Shown: piece by piece, positions 7,605 through 16,619 of the stretch
Position numbering within the stretch: the first letter of the stretch is position 1
How the letters are laid out: the number at the start of each line of letters is the position of its first letter
Source of the DNA: Fusibacter sp. A1
Lineage (GTDB): Bacteria > Bacillota > Clostridia > Peptostreptococcales > Acidaminobacteraceae
Direction: 5' to 3'
Assembly: GCF_004125825.1 (NCBI RefSeq)
Contig: NZ_QQWI01000007.1
Location: 1 to 64,000, forward strand
Length of the DNA: 64,000 nucleotides
Notes under the pieces: model-generated
What the model saw: only the letters and a program-made list of their open reading frames with translations
The model's database searches: none
What the model was told of the DNA's origin: nothing
Translations under genes and position numbers: made by a program

Positions 7605-8768
7605 ATGAAATATAGAATTAACCCTAAAAATGGAGACCATCTGTCCGTTCTCGGTTTCGGATGTATGCGGTTTTCAAAAAGTGAGAAAGACGTAGAAGAA
7701 CAGATCATTCACGCTATTGAAAATGGAGTCAATTATTTTGATACAGCTTATATCTATCCTAACAGCGAAGTCATCCTCGGTAGGGTTTTGGCAAAGGGCT
7801 ACCGCGAAAGGGTTAAAATTGCAACAAAGTTACCTCCCTATTTGGTAAAAAAGCATGAGGATTTTGATAAACTGTTTTATACAGAACTCGAAAGGCTTCA
7901 GACAACCTATATCGACTACTATCTCATGCACATGTTAACGGATTTGACCACTTGGGACCGCCTAGTAGACCTTGGGGTGCTCGACTGGATAGAATTGAAA
8001 AAGCAAAGTGGAGAAATTAGAAATATCGGATTTTCATATCATGGTGGGAAAAGCGAATTCATAAAACTGATCGACGCTTACCCATGGGAATTTTGCATGA
8101 TACAGTACAATTACCTAGATGAAAATAATCAGGCCGGTAAGAGCGGGCTGAAGTACGCTTCTTCAAAAGGACTGCCGATGATGATCATGGAACCTTTAAG
8201 AGGTGGAAAACTAGTAAGCAATTTACCTAAAGAAGTCTATCAAACCTTTGACCGCGCATCTGTTAAAAGGTCACCTGCCGAATGGGCATTCAAATGGTTG
8301 TATAATCAACCCGAAGTTACCACTGTACTTTCTGGAATGAACTCAATGGAAATGTTACAAGAGAATATTCGGGTCGCATCAGAAACAGAGGTTAACGAAT
8401 TTACAACCGATGAATCAGAGCTTTTCGGCAAAGTAAGAACCATTTTGAACCAAAAAATCCGAATCCCTTGTACCGGCTGTAACTACTGTATGCCATGTCC
8501 TGTCAATGTAGATATTCCCACTTGCCTCGCATGTTACAACGACATAGAAATCGAAGGAAAAATCGCCGCATCTACAAAATACATTATGCAGACAAGCTTG
8601 AAGAACAAGTCTCAAAACGCATCCCTATGCATCGACTGTGGAAAATGTGAGGAGCATTGCCCACAAGAGATCAAAATTAAAGATGAACTAAAAAAAGTCA
8701 CAAAGGCCTTCGAAGGTTTTCATTATAAGCCTGTCAGAGCCCTTGCTAAGCGATTTATGAGGTTATAG
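7605..8768 (+). CDS. Aldo/keto reductase with C-terminal 4Fe-4S ferredoxin domain
   Basis: 387 residues. The AKR barrel (about 1-270) carries the expected tetrad Asp46, Tyr51, Lys75 and His109. The C-terminal region has two cysteine clusters, CTGCNYCMPC followed by CPVNVDIPTC, and CIDCGKCEEHCP, expected to bind two 4Fe-4S clusters. This fusion is common in anaerobes and is usually annotated only as an oxidoreductase; it could couple NAD(P)H to ferredoxin or an alcohol/aldehyde substrate. RBS AAGGAG is 7 bases before ATG. It is transcribed alone, with its own terminator. Confidence 0.9.
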   Translation: MKYRINPKNGDHLSVLGFGCMRFSKSEKDVEEQIIHAIENGVNYFDTAYIYPNSEVILGRVLAKGYRERVKIATKLPPYLVKKHEDFDKLFYTELERLQTTYIDYYLMHMLTDLTTWDRLVDLGVLDWIELKKQSGEIRNIGFSYHGGKSEFIKLIDAYPWEFCMIQYNYLDENNQAGKSGLKYASSKGLPMMIMEPLRGGKLVSNLPKEVYQTFDRASVKRSPAEWAFKWLYNQPEVTTVLSGMNSMEMLQENIRVASETEVNEFTTDESELFGKVRTILNQKIRIPCTGCNYCMPCPVNVDIPTCLACYNDIEIEGKIAASTKYIMQTSLKNKSQNASLCIDCGKCEEHCPQEIKIKDELKKVTKAFEGFHYKPVRALAKRFMRL

Positions 8769-8801
8769 GCAAACCGCGACAAGGAAGTCCAAACTCAAAA
8801 G

Positions 8802-8858
8802 AAACCCCCTGCGGACTCGGCGTATAAATCCATACGTGAGCGTACAGGGGGTTTTGCT
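8802..8858 (+). terminator. Terminator after aldo/keto reductase
   Basis: Outer stem AAACCCCCTG / CAGGGGGTTT with an internal small hairpin (CGTAT / ATACG), followed by TTTTGCTT. Confidence 0.8.
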
Positions 8859-8887
8859 TGATAAATAACTATGTTCGACAACTAAAT

Positions 8888-9706
8888 TTATAGTAAGGCG
8901 TTAATCCTTCTTAGCCAAACCCTGACATGAAGGTTGAAAAGCTCTTCCTGTTCGATGTGAAGCGAGTGTCCGGCAGATTCGAGCGCCACATAGGTTAGAC
9001 TTGAGTACAAATCCATTAACTTGACGGCATCTTTGTAACCGACGATAAAATCTTGCTTACCCACGAGAACAAGTGATGGAAAATAATATGGGCTGTCGAC
9101 TTGATCGACATCCTCTTTAAAACCATATCCCCTGCTTTGGTAGTTCTCCCTAAAGATAGGGTCACCCATCTTGGTTCCAACGATGATTTCCCTATGGATG
9201 CGGTCATAGACGTTTTCTGTGAGCACCGAGTTAAACGACTCAAACTCCTCTCGGTCTTCCTCGTTTAGAGACTCCAAGAATTCAAGATCCTCCACTACGA
9301 TCTTATGCTCTGGCAAAATCCTTTGTGCGTGTCTTGGATAGATCACCGGACAGAATAGAAGCATTCCTAAAATAGACTCAGGCATAAGCTTTGCTAGACC
9401 TCTAGCAAGGTATCCACCATAAGATAGACCTGCTACGACAAACTTTTCTTCAGGAATAAGCTCTTTAATCAGTTTTACAACTATTTCAAGCATATCATCC
9501 GCATTCTGAATTTTATCGGAACACTCCGACTCCCCCATTCCAGGAAGGTCAAAGTAAATTCTTTTGTAATCTCTGCCATCTAAAATAGGCTCAAGCGCCC
9601 CTTCCATCGACCGGTAGTCCAGCTCAAATCCATGAAGCATTACAAATGGGGTTCCAGTACCTTTGATGATGACGTTTATGTCTAGATCATTAATTTCAAT
9701 AGTCAT
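8888..9706 (-). CDS. Alpha/beta-fold hydrolase
   Basis: 272 residues. Features of the fold: oxyanion motif HGF near 25, nucleophile elbow GLSYGG with Ser near 114, acid in GKQDFIVG, and catalytic His in SAGHSLHIEQ near 250. The full triad suggests an active esterase, lipase or C-C hydrolase. The substrate cannot be read from sequence. RBS GAGGAGAAG precedes ATG 9706. A decayed relative of its C-terminus lies at about 6640-6776. It stands alone between a plus-strand gene and the deleted paralog at 9843. Confidence 0.85.
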   Translation of the reverse strand: MTIEINDLDINVIIKGTGTPFVMLHGFELDYRSMEGALEPILDGRDYKRIYFDLPGMGESECSDKIQNADDMLEIVVKLIKELIPEEKFVVAGLSYGGYLARGLAKLMPESILGMLLFCPVIYPRHAQRILPEHKIVVEDLEFLESLNEEDREEFESFNSVLTENVYDRIHREIIVGTKMGDPIFRENYQSRGYGFKEDVDQVDSPYYFPSLVLVGKQDFIVGYKDAVKLMDLYSSLTYVALESAGHSLHIEQEELFNLHVRVWLRRINALL

Positions 9707-9842
9707 TCGCTTCTCCTCTTTACAGTATCAAAGTAGTATAACTCATTATATCAAAATATATGCACTATTCTGTATCATTTAAGACAAACATAACATAGAA
9801 ATTTCAAATCGAACTGAACTTACTGCTTCGTCGCTCTTACAT

Positions 9843-10174
9843 TTACTTATTTTTATCAAAACCTTTCATATGCCTCATGATCCTACTGGCAAATAGAACT
9901 CCGACAAAGCCCGAAATTGAATTCAGCATACCAGATACCAAAACCCAGTACCACGGAATTTCACTGAAACCCCCTCCTATCATCAACTTGGATAGCCCAA
10001 GAGCGGTCACCCCGGTATACGCAGAAAACAGGACACTCATTAAGATGTTTCTTTTATTCCTAAAAAAGGAAACAGGGTACTCGCGTAAAAAATGACAACC
10101 CCGCCGGCAATAAGAGTAGCTACACCTAAGCCGATAAGTGCAGTATCTCTAGCAGTAATTTTTGTGGATTTCAT
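9843..10174 (-). pseudogene. Membrane-protein paralog with 199-bp frameshifting deletion
   Basis: The two halves match the intact gene at 13887-14474: the start (KITARDTALIGLGVATLIAGG) and the end (SVLFSAYTGVTALGLSKLMI, IPWYWVLVSG). The middle is missing. Aligning both flanks gives an offset of 4101 on one side and 4300 on the other, so 199 bases are lost, which shifts the frame at about 10062. The junction lies in an A-rich stretch present at both deletion ends. The original start is ATG 10174 with RBS GGAAT, 48 bases after the flavin reductase stop. It is probably no longer functional. Confidence 0.85.
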
Positions 10175-10222
10175 AATGATCATTCCTTTTTTGCATCGGT
10201 TGATTTTTGCTAAACAACACAA

Positions 10223-11005
10223 TTAGTAGAGTACGCCTTGTCTGATTTTCTTTTCCATAATTTTTAAGAGAAGCCCTAGAATCATAAGCTTTAACTTTGG
10301 TGAGCGTATCTCATAAAAGAAGTCCTCTTCGATCCAACCACGCTGATTCCAATAGTCAAAATCAACAGAATTCTTCTCTTTTGAGATCATGGCTCTTTTT
10401 CTCCAAAAGTTGAATCTCACCAGCTGCTTAAAGCTAGGCGCTTGTTCTTTGCCTTCTAGTATCGATTTTTTAAATACTTGCGACATGGACTCAATATCCT
10501 TATCAACACGGAGCTTATACTTTGCGTCGTTTTTCATCTTTCCAACCTTTATATGCAAAGCACCTTCCACCCTAGCACCCATACTGGATGCGATAACAGC
10601 CATATAATCGGTCACTTTTTTAGCCATACCGATATCTGTGGTTGCAACCAAGAGAGTTGGAATACCGATTAAACTGGGTCTGTGCAGCACATAATTAGTT
10701 CTATCGATAAACTGCTTCAGTTGACCGGTAACCATCCTTGAGTACACCGGACTTGCGAAAATCAGACCGTCCGCCCCTTTTAACTGCTCCATAATTCCAA
10801 ACACATCATCTTTAAAGGGACAAGCTGTTTCGTGTTTCAAAGTACATGCTTTGCATCCGATGCAACCATGGATAGTATGGTCATAAAGGAATATGGTATC
10901 AAATTCAAACTCTTTACTACCTAGTTTTTCTTGTATAGCAGATACGATTTTCATCGTATTACCTTTTTTTCTGCCACTCCCTGAAACAATCACTATCTTT
11001 TTCAT
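10223..11005 (-). CDS. NADPH-dependent FMN reductase / flavodoxin-like oxidoreductase
   Basis: 260 residues. The N-terminal flavodoxin-like fold (VSGSGRKKGNT, phosphate-binding loop at about 8-18) is followed by a Cys-rich stretch CIGCKAC...ACPFKDD at about 48-66, typical of iron-sulfur flavoprotein-type reductases, then FASPVYSRMVTGQLKQFIDR. It probably binds FMN and reduces quinones, metals or other acceptors; the Cys pattern may or may not hold a cluster. Its ATG overlaps the stop of the TetR gene at 11002-11005, so the two are co-transcribed and the regulator probably senses a substrate of this enzyme. Confidence 0.82.
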   Translation of the reverse strand: MKKIVIVSGSGRKKGNTMKIVSAIQEKLGSKEFEFDTIFLYDHTIHGCIGCKACTLKHETACPFKDDVFGIMEQLKGADGLIFASPVYSRMVTGQLKQFIDRTNYVLHRPSLIGIPTLLVATTDIGMAKKVTDYMAVIASSMGARVEGALHIKVGKMKNDAKYKLRVDKDIESMSQVFKKSILEGKEQAPSFKQLVRFNFWRKRAMISKEKNSVDFDYWNQRGWIEEDFFYEIRSPKLKLMILGLLLKIMEKKIRQGVLY

Positions 11006-11619
11006 GATTTCTCCTCTACAGAACCCATGGTCAACCGAATCAGCCCCACGGCATCACTAATGAACTTATCCATTGCTGCATCATCCAACTTGTCGATATG
11101 CGTCAAAATCCAGCGGTTTGTGGTCAACACTAATCCTAAATGAACTTGAAAAAGGTAATCTTGAGGCAAATCACACCGAATCTCACCACTCTGAATTCCT
11201 AGTTCAAAAATTCTTCTGAATTCGTTTTGCACCTTATCCATCGTAAGCAGCTCCACATCACTTCCGTCATGGCTCACAGCGTAATCAAAAAAACGATTGA
11301 GAAATCTACCGATCTCCTTGTTTTTTCTAGATAACATCACTCGACTACGAACCAACTGCTCCACTCTCATCCAAAAATTGATCGGTTCTTCATCTTCCTT
11401 ATGAATTAGCTCGTCAAACACAAAATCTACAACCGTCAAATATAAATCCTCTTTATTTTCAAAGTAATAGTACAGATGCCCTGCACTAAGTCCAGCTTGC
11501 TTACTGATTTGATTGATAGATGATCCTGTAAACCCCTTAGAAGCGAATTCAGTCAAAGCCGTATATAGAATATTATCTTTTTTTTCTTTGTCTAATTTTA
11601 TAAATCTGCTGTTTGCCAT
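11002..11619 (-). CDS. TetR/AcrR family transcriptional regulator
   Basis: 205 residues. An N-terminal helix-turn-helix at about 12-60 (ILYTALTEFASKGF, then INQISKQAGLSAGHLYYYF) is followed by a helical ligand-binding half. RBS CGGAGGC precedes ATG 11619. The gene leads an operon with the flavin reductase through a 4-base overlap. A palindrome at 11632-11649, just upstream, is the likely self-operator. The ligand is unknown. Confidence 0.9.
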   Translation of the reverse strand: MANSRFIKLDKEKKDNILYTALTEFASKGFTGSSINQISKQAGLSAGHLYYYFENKEDLYLTVVDFVFDELIHKEDEEPINFWMRVEQLVRSRVMLSRKNKEIGRFLNRFFDYAVSHDGSDVELLTMDKVQNEFRRIFELGIQSGEIRCDLPQDYLFQVHLGLVLTTNRWILTHIDKLDDAAMDKFISDAVGLIRLTMGSVEEKS

Positions 11620-11631
11620 AAAAGCCTCCGT

Positions 11632-11649
11632 TTTGAATACCTATTCAAA
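11632..11649. promoter_or_regulatory. Predicted TetR operator
   Basis: TTTGAATACCTATTCAAA, a palindrome of 8-base arms, lies 13 bases upstream of the TetR start codon, overlapping the expected leader or promoter of the TetR/flavin-reductase operon. Confidence 0.55.
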
Positions 11650-11811
11650 CTATACATTCAAAATAATTCATTGTCAATCTATCAGTTTTTTACTACATAT
11701 AAACACATATTAACAGCATCAAACTTAACAAAACTTACTGATTTCGTCGAGAATAAAGTGTTGACTTCTCTTTTTCTCAGTGCTATAGTTTTTTCATTAA
11801 CTAAATATGCA

Positions 11812-12087
11812 TTGCCTCATCAGCTTAACCGATGAGGTAGAGGCGCGATGTTTATGAGTATTTATTTTTAGGCCGGAAGCCTGTGATGAATAAAGAAAGG
11901 AACCATCGCCGAAGCGCAATCTTCCAAGGATTGCAGCTGGGTCTGTATCGAATAGGTGCAGGACTGTCGTTAAGCAAGCAGCCACTTGTTTAACGTTGAG
12001 CTATCTCCAATTTGGGATAAGATGACTGGTGATGTGAAGTGTTTTTTTGAATGTTGACACCTGACTCTACTCGTCAGGTGTTTTTTT
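11812..12087 (+). ncRNA. Lysine riboswitch (L box) with terminator
   Basis: The conserved L-box core is visible: GATGAGGTAGAGGCGCGA at 11831-11848, AGTA at 11857-11860, GCCGAAG at 11908-11914, GGACTGTC near 11961-11968, and a closing arm pair TTAAGCAAG / CTTGTTTAA. A strong terminator (ACACCTGAC / GTCAGGTGT, then seven T) sits at 12057-12087, ahead of the NhaC-type gene. Lysine binding is expected to favour termination. The 5' hairpin CCTCATC / GATGAGG at 11815-11837 overlaps the first conserved segment and may be part of the switching structure. ORFs drawn across this region are not real genes. Confidence 0.9.
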
Positions 12088-12132
12088 GCGTTCAAAAATC
12101 TATAACTGTTGAAAACTTAAAGGAGTTTTATT

Positions 12133-13662
12133 ATGGAATTCGGTTGGATCTCAATTATTCCCCCACTACTTGCCATTCTTTTGGCACTATTAACGCAGGA
12201 AGTCCTGCTATCGCTATTTATCGCAGTCTTTGTCGGTGCATGCATCATTACAGGCAATCCCATCCATGGTTTTATGGATACCCTCAATACCCATCTGATC
12301 GGTGCCTTGACTGATCAGTGGAACATGTCCATTCTTGTATTCTGCCTGACAATCGGAGGGCTGATCGGCATCATCGATAAAAATGGCGGTACTAAAGGCA
12401 TCGCTTCTCTTATTATCAAAAAGTCAAAAAACACCAAGTCTACCTTGTTCTCCACATGGTTGTTAGGTATGCTGATCTTCTTTGACGATTATGCGAACTC
12501 CCTGATTGTCGGTAACACCATGAGACCGATTACAGATAGACAAGGGATCTCTAGAGAGAAGTTGGCGTATATTGTCGATTCTACGGCAGCGCCAATCTCA
12601 TCCATGGCTTTGGTATCCACATGGATAGGCATGGAAATCGGTTTAATTCAAACCGGTTTAAACGACCTTGGTTTAAACCTAAGTTCGTACAGTATTTTTC
12701 TACAGTCTATTCCATTTAGATTCTACAGCGTCCTCGCATTAATTTTTGTCTTGATTATCATTTTTACCGGCAAGGATTACGGTCCTATGCGAAAAGCGGA
12801 GTTTAATGCAAAAGTCCAGACCTACGATCATTCTTCTAGTGAAAAGATTATAGAATCAACGCATTGGTACAACGCCATCGTACCGATTGCATCTGTTGTA
12901 CTTGTCACCTTTATCGGTTTAATCTACAATGGCGGTGGGTTTTCAGGTAGCACCATTAGAGAAGCCTTCTCAAGTGCTGATGCAAGCGTAGTGCTTCTGT
13001 GGGCATCCTTCGCGGGTATCATCGTTGCAGCACTTATGTCTGTCATTCAAAAGACCTTGGATATCAAAGGCGTCGCTGAAGCATTTGTCGAAGGTGTCAA
13101 ATCGATGACTGTACCAGCAATGATTCTTGCTCTTGCTTGGTCTCTTGGAAGCATCAATAGCGAACTTGGCACGGCTACATTCATGGTAAATACCATTGGT
13201 AAGTCTGTACCGGCGTTTCTGATTCCTACCATCATGTTCCTGATTCCTGCAGTAGTCGCTTTTTCGACAGGTACGTCGTGGGGCACCAACTCCATTGTCA
13301 TGCCAATCGCCATTCCTCTGGCCTATATGGCCGGCGGTGAAGCCATGCTGATACCAACCATCGGAGCCGTTTTAACGGGCGCTGTGCTAGGTGACCATAT
13401 TTCACCTATATCAGATACAACAATCATGTCATCTATGGCATCAGGGTGTGATCATATCTCTCATGTGAAGACTCAAATTCCATATGCCTTAACCGTGGCC
13501 TTGGTTGCCATTTTCTTCGGATTTATACCAGCAGGTCTTGGTCTCAACCCATTTGTATCCTTAGCACTATCCATCACAGCACTCATTTTTATCGTGAAAA
13601 AAATCGGACAAACAACACAACATGCTAGTGTTCGGCCTAAGACGGATCAGAAAGCGTCATAA
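12133..13662 (+). CDS. NhaC-family transporter, probable lysine importer (LysW-like)
   Basis: 509 residues, about 11-12 hydrophobic segments, with the Na+/H+ antiporter NhaC-family pattern (GGLIGIIDKNGGTKGIA, FDDYANSLIVGNTMRPITD, FSTGTSWGTN, GDHISPISDTTIMSSM). In Gram-positive bacteria, members of this family controlled by an L box are thought to be lysine transporters. The riboswitch directly upstream makes lysine uptake, probably Na+-coupled, the best call. The start is ATG 12133 with RBS AGGAG. It is monocistronic. Confidence 0.85.
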   Translation: MEFGWISIIPPLLAILLALLTQEVLLSLFIAVFVGACIITGNPIHGFMDTLNTHLIGALTDQWNMSILVFCLTIGGLIGIIDKNGGTKGIASLIIKKSKNTKSTLFSTWLLGMLIFFDDYANSLIVGNTMRPITDRQGISREKLAYIVDSTAAPISSMALVSTWIGMEIGLIQTGLNDLGLNLSSYSIFLQSIPFRFYSVLALIFVLIIIFTGKDYGPMRKAEFNAKVQTYDHSSSEKIIESTHWYNAIVPIASVVLVTFIGLIYNGGGFSGSTIREAFSSADASVVLLWASFAGIIVAALMSVIQKTLDIKGVAEAFVEGVKSMTVPAMILALAWSLGSINSELGTATFMVNTIGKSVPAFLIPTIMFLIPAVVAFSTGTSWGTNSIVMPIAIPLAYMAGGEAMLIPTIGAVLTGAVLGDHISPISDTTIMSSMASGCDHISHVKTQIPYALTVALVAIFFGFIPAGLGLNPFVSLALSITALIFIVKKIGQTTQHASVRPKTDQKAS

Positions 13663-13725
13663 CGGTCCATAGCGACCTTCTATTTGAAGCAAATATGCAA
13701 TTTGACGATAGGATGCAGCACGCAA

Positions 13726-13768
13726 AAAATACCAGTCAAAGAGGATAAAACCTTTGGCTGGTATTAAA
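13726..13768 (-). terminator. Terminator hairpin of small membrane-protein gene
   Basis: Stem AATACCAGTCAAAG / CTTTGGCTGGTATT (one G-T pair). The T-run (TTTTTT) is on the minus strand, so it serves the minus-strand gene ending at 13887 and lies between two convergent genes. Confidence 0.7.
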
Positions 13769-13886
13769 CGTTTCATCTTACAGACGTATTACCTTTTTTT
13801 GTACACAATTCTGATTATATCATTTGAGACAAAACTCATATAAAGTTCTAGATTCGACTTTCTGTTATTGCTCCTTACACAGGTTT

Positions 13887-14474
13887 TCAATCTTGCTTAT
13901 TGCTCTCATGTACCTTCTGCGGCAAGTTGGATATGATTTTATTGTCGATATTCTTTTCAAAACCTATCATATGCCTTCTTACCTTACTGGCAAATAAAAC
14001 TCCGATAAAGCCGAAAATAGAGTTGAGCGCACCGGACACTAACACCCAGTACCATGGAATTTCACTGAAAACCCCTCCTATCATCAACTTTGATAACCCA
14101 AGAGCTGTCACCCCAGTGTACGCCGAAAACAGGAGACTCATTAAGATGTTTCTTTTATTCCTATTTTTAAAAGGCTGTGCTGTGATATAACTAAGTATGG
14201 TGGTCAATAAAATTGCTGCAAACATGTAAATATTGATTGGAAGCATAATCAAACTAAACGTCAGTCCAAAATAGATCAGCGCATGACGTGAGGCAACTTT
14301 GCTTATGATGATATAAACCACCATGGACATGTATGGCGACATAAGCGTGTACTTGACACCATAAAAAGGAAACAGGGTACTCGCGTAAAAAATGACAAAC
14401 CCGCCGGCAATCAGAGTAGCAACGCCCAAACCGATAAATGCAGTATCTCTTGCTGTAATTTTTGAAGGTTTCAT
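13887..14474 (-). CDS. Small polytopic membrane protein (possible ECF S-component-like)
   Basis: 195 residues from ATG 14474 (RBS AAGGAAT); an upstream ATG at 14522 lies inside the preceding gene and lacks support. Five or six hydrophobic segments. The size, the TLFPFYGVKYTLMSPY stretch and the N-terminal TARDTAFIGLG recall substrate-binding S components of ECF importers, but the resemblance is weak and no ECF ATPase genes are here. A near-identical but deleted paralog lies at 9843-10174. It follows the methyltransferase gene by 32 bases and may be co-transcribed with it. Confidence 0.65.
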   Translation of the reverse strand: MKPSKITARDTAFIGLGVATLIAGGFVIFYASTLFPFYGVKYTLMSPYMSMVVYIIISKVASRHALIYFGLTFSLIMLPINIYMFAAILLTTILSYITAQPFKNRNKRNILMSLLFSAYTGVTALGLSKLMIGGVFSEIPWYWVLVSGALNSIFGFIGVLFASKVRRHMIGFEKNIDNKIISNLPQKVHESNKQD

Positions 14475-14506
14475 GCTGTTCATTCCTTTATCTGCATGAT
14501 TTCCCT

Positions 14507-15445
14507 TTATACGCAGACCCAAATGTATCTACTAAAAGTATGTTTCATGCTTTTACTAACTTTGCAATAATCAATCAGTTCATACCCTTCGTCCACGATC
14601 AAGTCTCCAAGATCACTTGAAGAAATCAGAATCAGCTTGTCAGAAATCCTTTTCGCATTTCTGATAATATGCAAATGGGTTTCTGAATGAATGATCGTCC
14701 GGTTTCCGTATGGTAAATCTACGATTGACACGTCATAGTGTTCAGCAATATCTTTGATGTCTCCTGTTTCAACACGAATGGAATAATCGAAGTGGCCTAG
14801 ATTCTTTCTGGCATTTTCAGCAATCTTATCGTTGATCTCACATCCAACGATATCATATCCTGCTATAGCTCCTTCTAAAAGAACTGTACCGACACCACAA
14901 CATGGGTCAATTATTTTTTTACCAAAATCTCCATTAGCTGCGATGTTGACAAGCGCTTTCGCAGTGGTTATGCCAATCGAACTTGAATAGGAATAAGGCT
15001 TGTCGATATGCCTTCTCCAAGTATTGTCATTGGACGAAAAGATCCCAAAATACCAACTGCCACCATACAGTGTTATGCCAAATATCATATCAGGCGACTT
15101 GAAGGAAACTTCACCGGTAATCGCACAACCGATCAGTTTACAAATTTCCTTATGTTCTGTTCTGTTTCGCTCCTCACTGGTCAAATCCATGTACCTGACT
15201 AAAAAGCAATCCGATTTCAACTTATCCTGCTCAATTAAACGTACGATTTCATCAAGAGAAGCAGCTGAATACATCAATTTAAGTCGATTTCTCATAAAAG
15301 GACTTATCGAACAATCAAGGCCGCGATCAGAAAAGAACACCTTACTATCTACTTCTCTAGCAAATAAAGCCCTCATTTCAAGCAGACAGAGTTCCTTTTC
15401 ATGCATTTGGTAATTCATATGGTACATATAGCGTTGTTTTTCCAT
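14507..15445 (-). CDS. SAM-dependent methyltransferase, TRM11/UPF0020 type
   Basis: 312 residues. The C-terminal Rossmann domain has SAM motif I (IIDPCCGVGTVLLEGA, ~179-193) and the catalytic-type DLPYG at 243-247, corresponding to the D/N-P-P-Y motif of N-methyltransferases acting on RNA or DNA bases. The N-terminal half is short and shows no clear THUMP domain. The likely substrate is a tRNA or rRNA guanine, as in Trm11/RlmL relatives, but this is inference. ATG 15445 follows a weak AGAGAG. Confidence 0.75.
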   Translation of the reverse strand: MEKQRYMYHMNYQMHEKELCLLEMRALFAREVDSKVFFSDRGLDCSISPFMRNRLKLMYSAASLDEIVRLIEQDKLKSDCFLVRYMDLTSEERNRTEHKEICKLIGCAITGEVSFKSPDMIFGITLYGGSWYFGIFSSNDNTWRRHIDKPYSYSSSIGITTAKALVNIAANGDFGKKIIDPCCGVGTVLLEGAIAGYDIVGCEINDKIAENARKNLGHFDYSIRVETGDIKDIAEHYDVSIVDLPYGNRTIIHSETHLHIIRNAKRISDKLILISSSDLGDLIVDEGYELIDYCKVSKSMKHTFSRYIWVCV

Positions 15446-15546
15446 GCTCTCTACCTTTCCAAAGCGTCAGAGTGCTCCTTGAAGTCCCTGTCTACGAATG
15501 AGCGTATAGCTTATGATGACATATTCTAAGACTTCTTTCAAGGTAA

Positions 15547-16446
15547 TCATGCATGTGAAAAAGTTGGGAATTTGAACGATTCCGTAGGTTCGATTCCCTT
15601 ATGTCTAATGAGTAAAGTCTGATCTTCTACCGAAAGGATACTCTCCTCTAGTTGCAACTTGCACTTGCTAGGTTTGAAGTGGAATTCCACTGTTTCAGCA
15701 TTTTTCACACAAATCAGCTCTAGGATTTCCTGCATCTCCTGCACTTCTTCACTGATCACATCATACAAATGCAGTGTCTCATCCTCTTCATCCATTATTA
15801 AAAGGCTATGCTTCTTTTCTATATAGTAAAGTTTTTCCGCGAACCACTGATGACAGTAAAACATAATCAGATGAGAATCCTCTTCGGTGCCGATCGCTTC
15901 AGATTGAGCGGTTCTATTCTTAGTCATTTCCACCATCAAGCTCAAATCCGCCTCATTCTGCAAGTCAAGTTTTCTAATCCCGTTAATTCCTTTAAATGCT
16001 GGAAGTACCGCTTGGAACCGATGTTCCTTGAATTCCTTCATTTCAAATTGCTTATACAGGTTTAGCGCGCTGTCATTTCCGAACAGGTAGATGAAATCCA
16101 CTTCATTCTCCCACTCCTTGACTATTGTGTCCAATAACCGGTATGACAGTCCTTGTTTTCTGAATTTGGGAGCAGTCATCACTGTTCCTATCTGTATCGC
16201 ATTATAGTATTTGCCATCCCATCTAAGCCTCATTCTATTAATAGACGCGTTGGCGATCACTTGACCTTCGAATACGAATGAATAGCAAATATAGCGGTCA
16301 TTCCAAAAGCCCTTCTTGTACCAGTGTTCAAAATCTATACCGAATGTTTCTGTAGCGAGTCTGTTGAAACTGCTTCTTAACGCATCGTTGTTCTTATAAT
16401 CCTTAACCAGTTCTACCATATTCATTAAATTCTTTGTAAATTGCAT
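15547..16446 (-). CDS. GNAT family acetyltransferase (Eis-like N-terminal part)
   Basis: The start chosen is ATG 16446 with GAGGA about 6 bases ahead; the GTG at 16458 forms part of that RBS. About 299 residues. The GNAT core lies at ~30-150, with the acetyl-CoA loop region TVMTAPKFRKQGLSYRLLD (motif A, R/Q-x-x-G variant KFRKQGLS) and FGNDSALNLYKQFEMKEF. The C-terminal ~120 residues form a second domain, as in two-domain Eis-like acetyltransferases. The substrate is unknown. Confidence 0.78.
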   Translation of the reverse strand: MQFTKNLMNMVELVKDYKNNDALRSSFNRLATETFGIDFEHWYKKGFWNDRYICYSFVFEGQVIANASINRMRLRWDGKYYNAIQIGTVMTAPKFRKQGLSYRLLDTIVKEWENEVDFIYLFGNDSALNLYKQFEMKEFKEHRFQAVLPAFKGINGIRKLDLQNEADLSLMVEMTKNRTAQSEAIGTEEDSHLIMFYCHQWFAEKLYYIEKKHSLLIMDEEDETLHLYDVISEEVQEMQEILELICVKNAETVEFHFKPSKCKLQLEESILSVEDQTLLIRHKGIEPTESFKFPTFSHA

Positions 16447-16619
16447 AAATGTCCTCACTTACTATCAAAAATACACCTATCTCTTTATCCTTTGCATTGA
16501 TTGTCAGGAAGTATTGGGCTAATTTCATCATGGACCTTCACATTTGACCCATTACTTGTTAAACTGTTTAAGTTAATCACTGAAGAACCAATAGACATTC
16601 ATCACTTAAGGAGTAGCAT

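Noticed and set aside
11797-11985. Short minus-strand ORF
   Set aside because: It lies on the opposite strand of the lysine riboswitch and its bases are explained by the conserved RNA.
12051-12314. Plus-strand ORF overlapping the NhaC-family gene start
   Set aside because: It begins in the riboswitch terminator, is out of frame with the transporter and has no RBS.
15000-15413. 137-codon plus-strand ORF
   Set aside because: Antisense to the methyltransferase, which has intact SAM motifs; no RBS.
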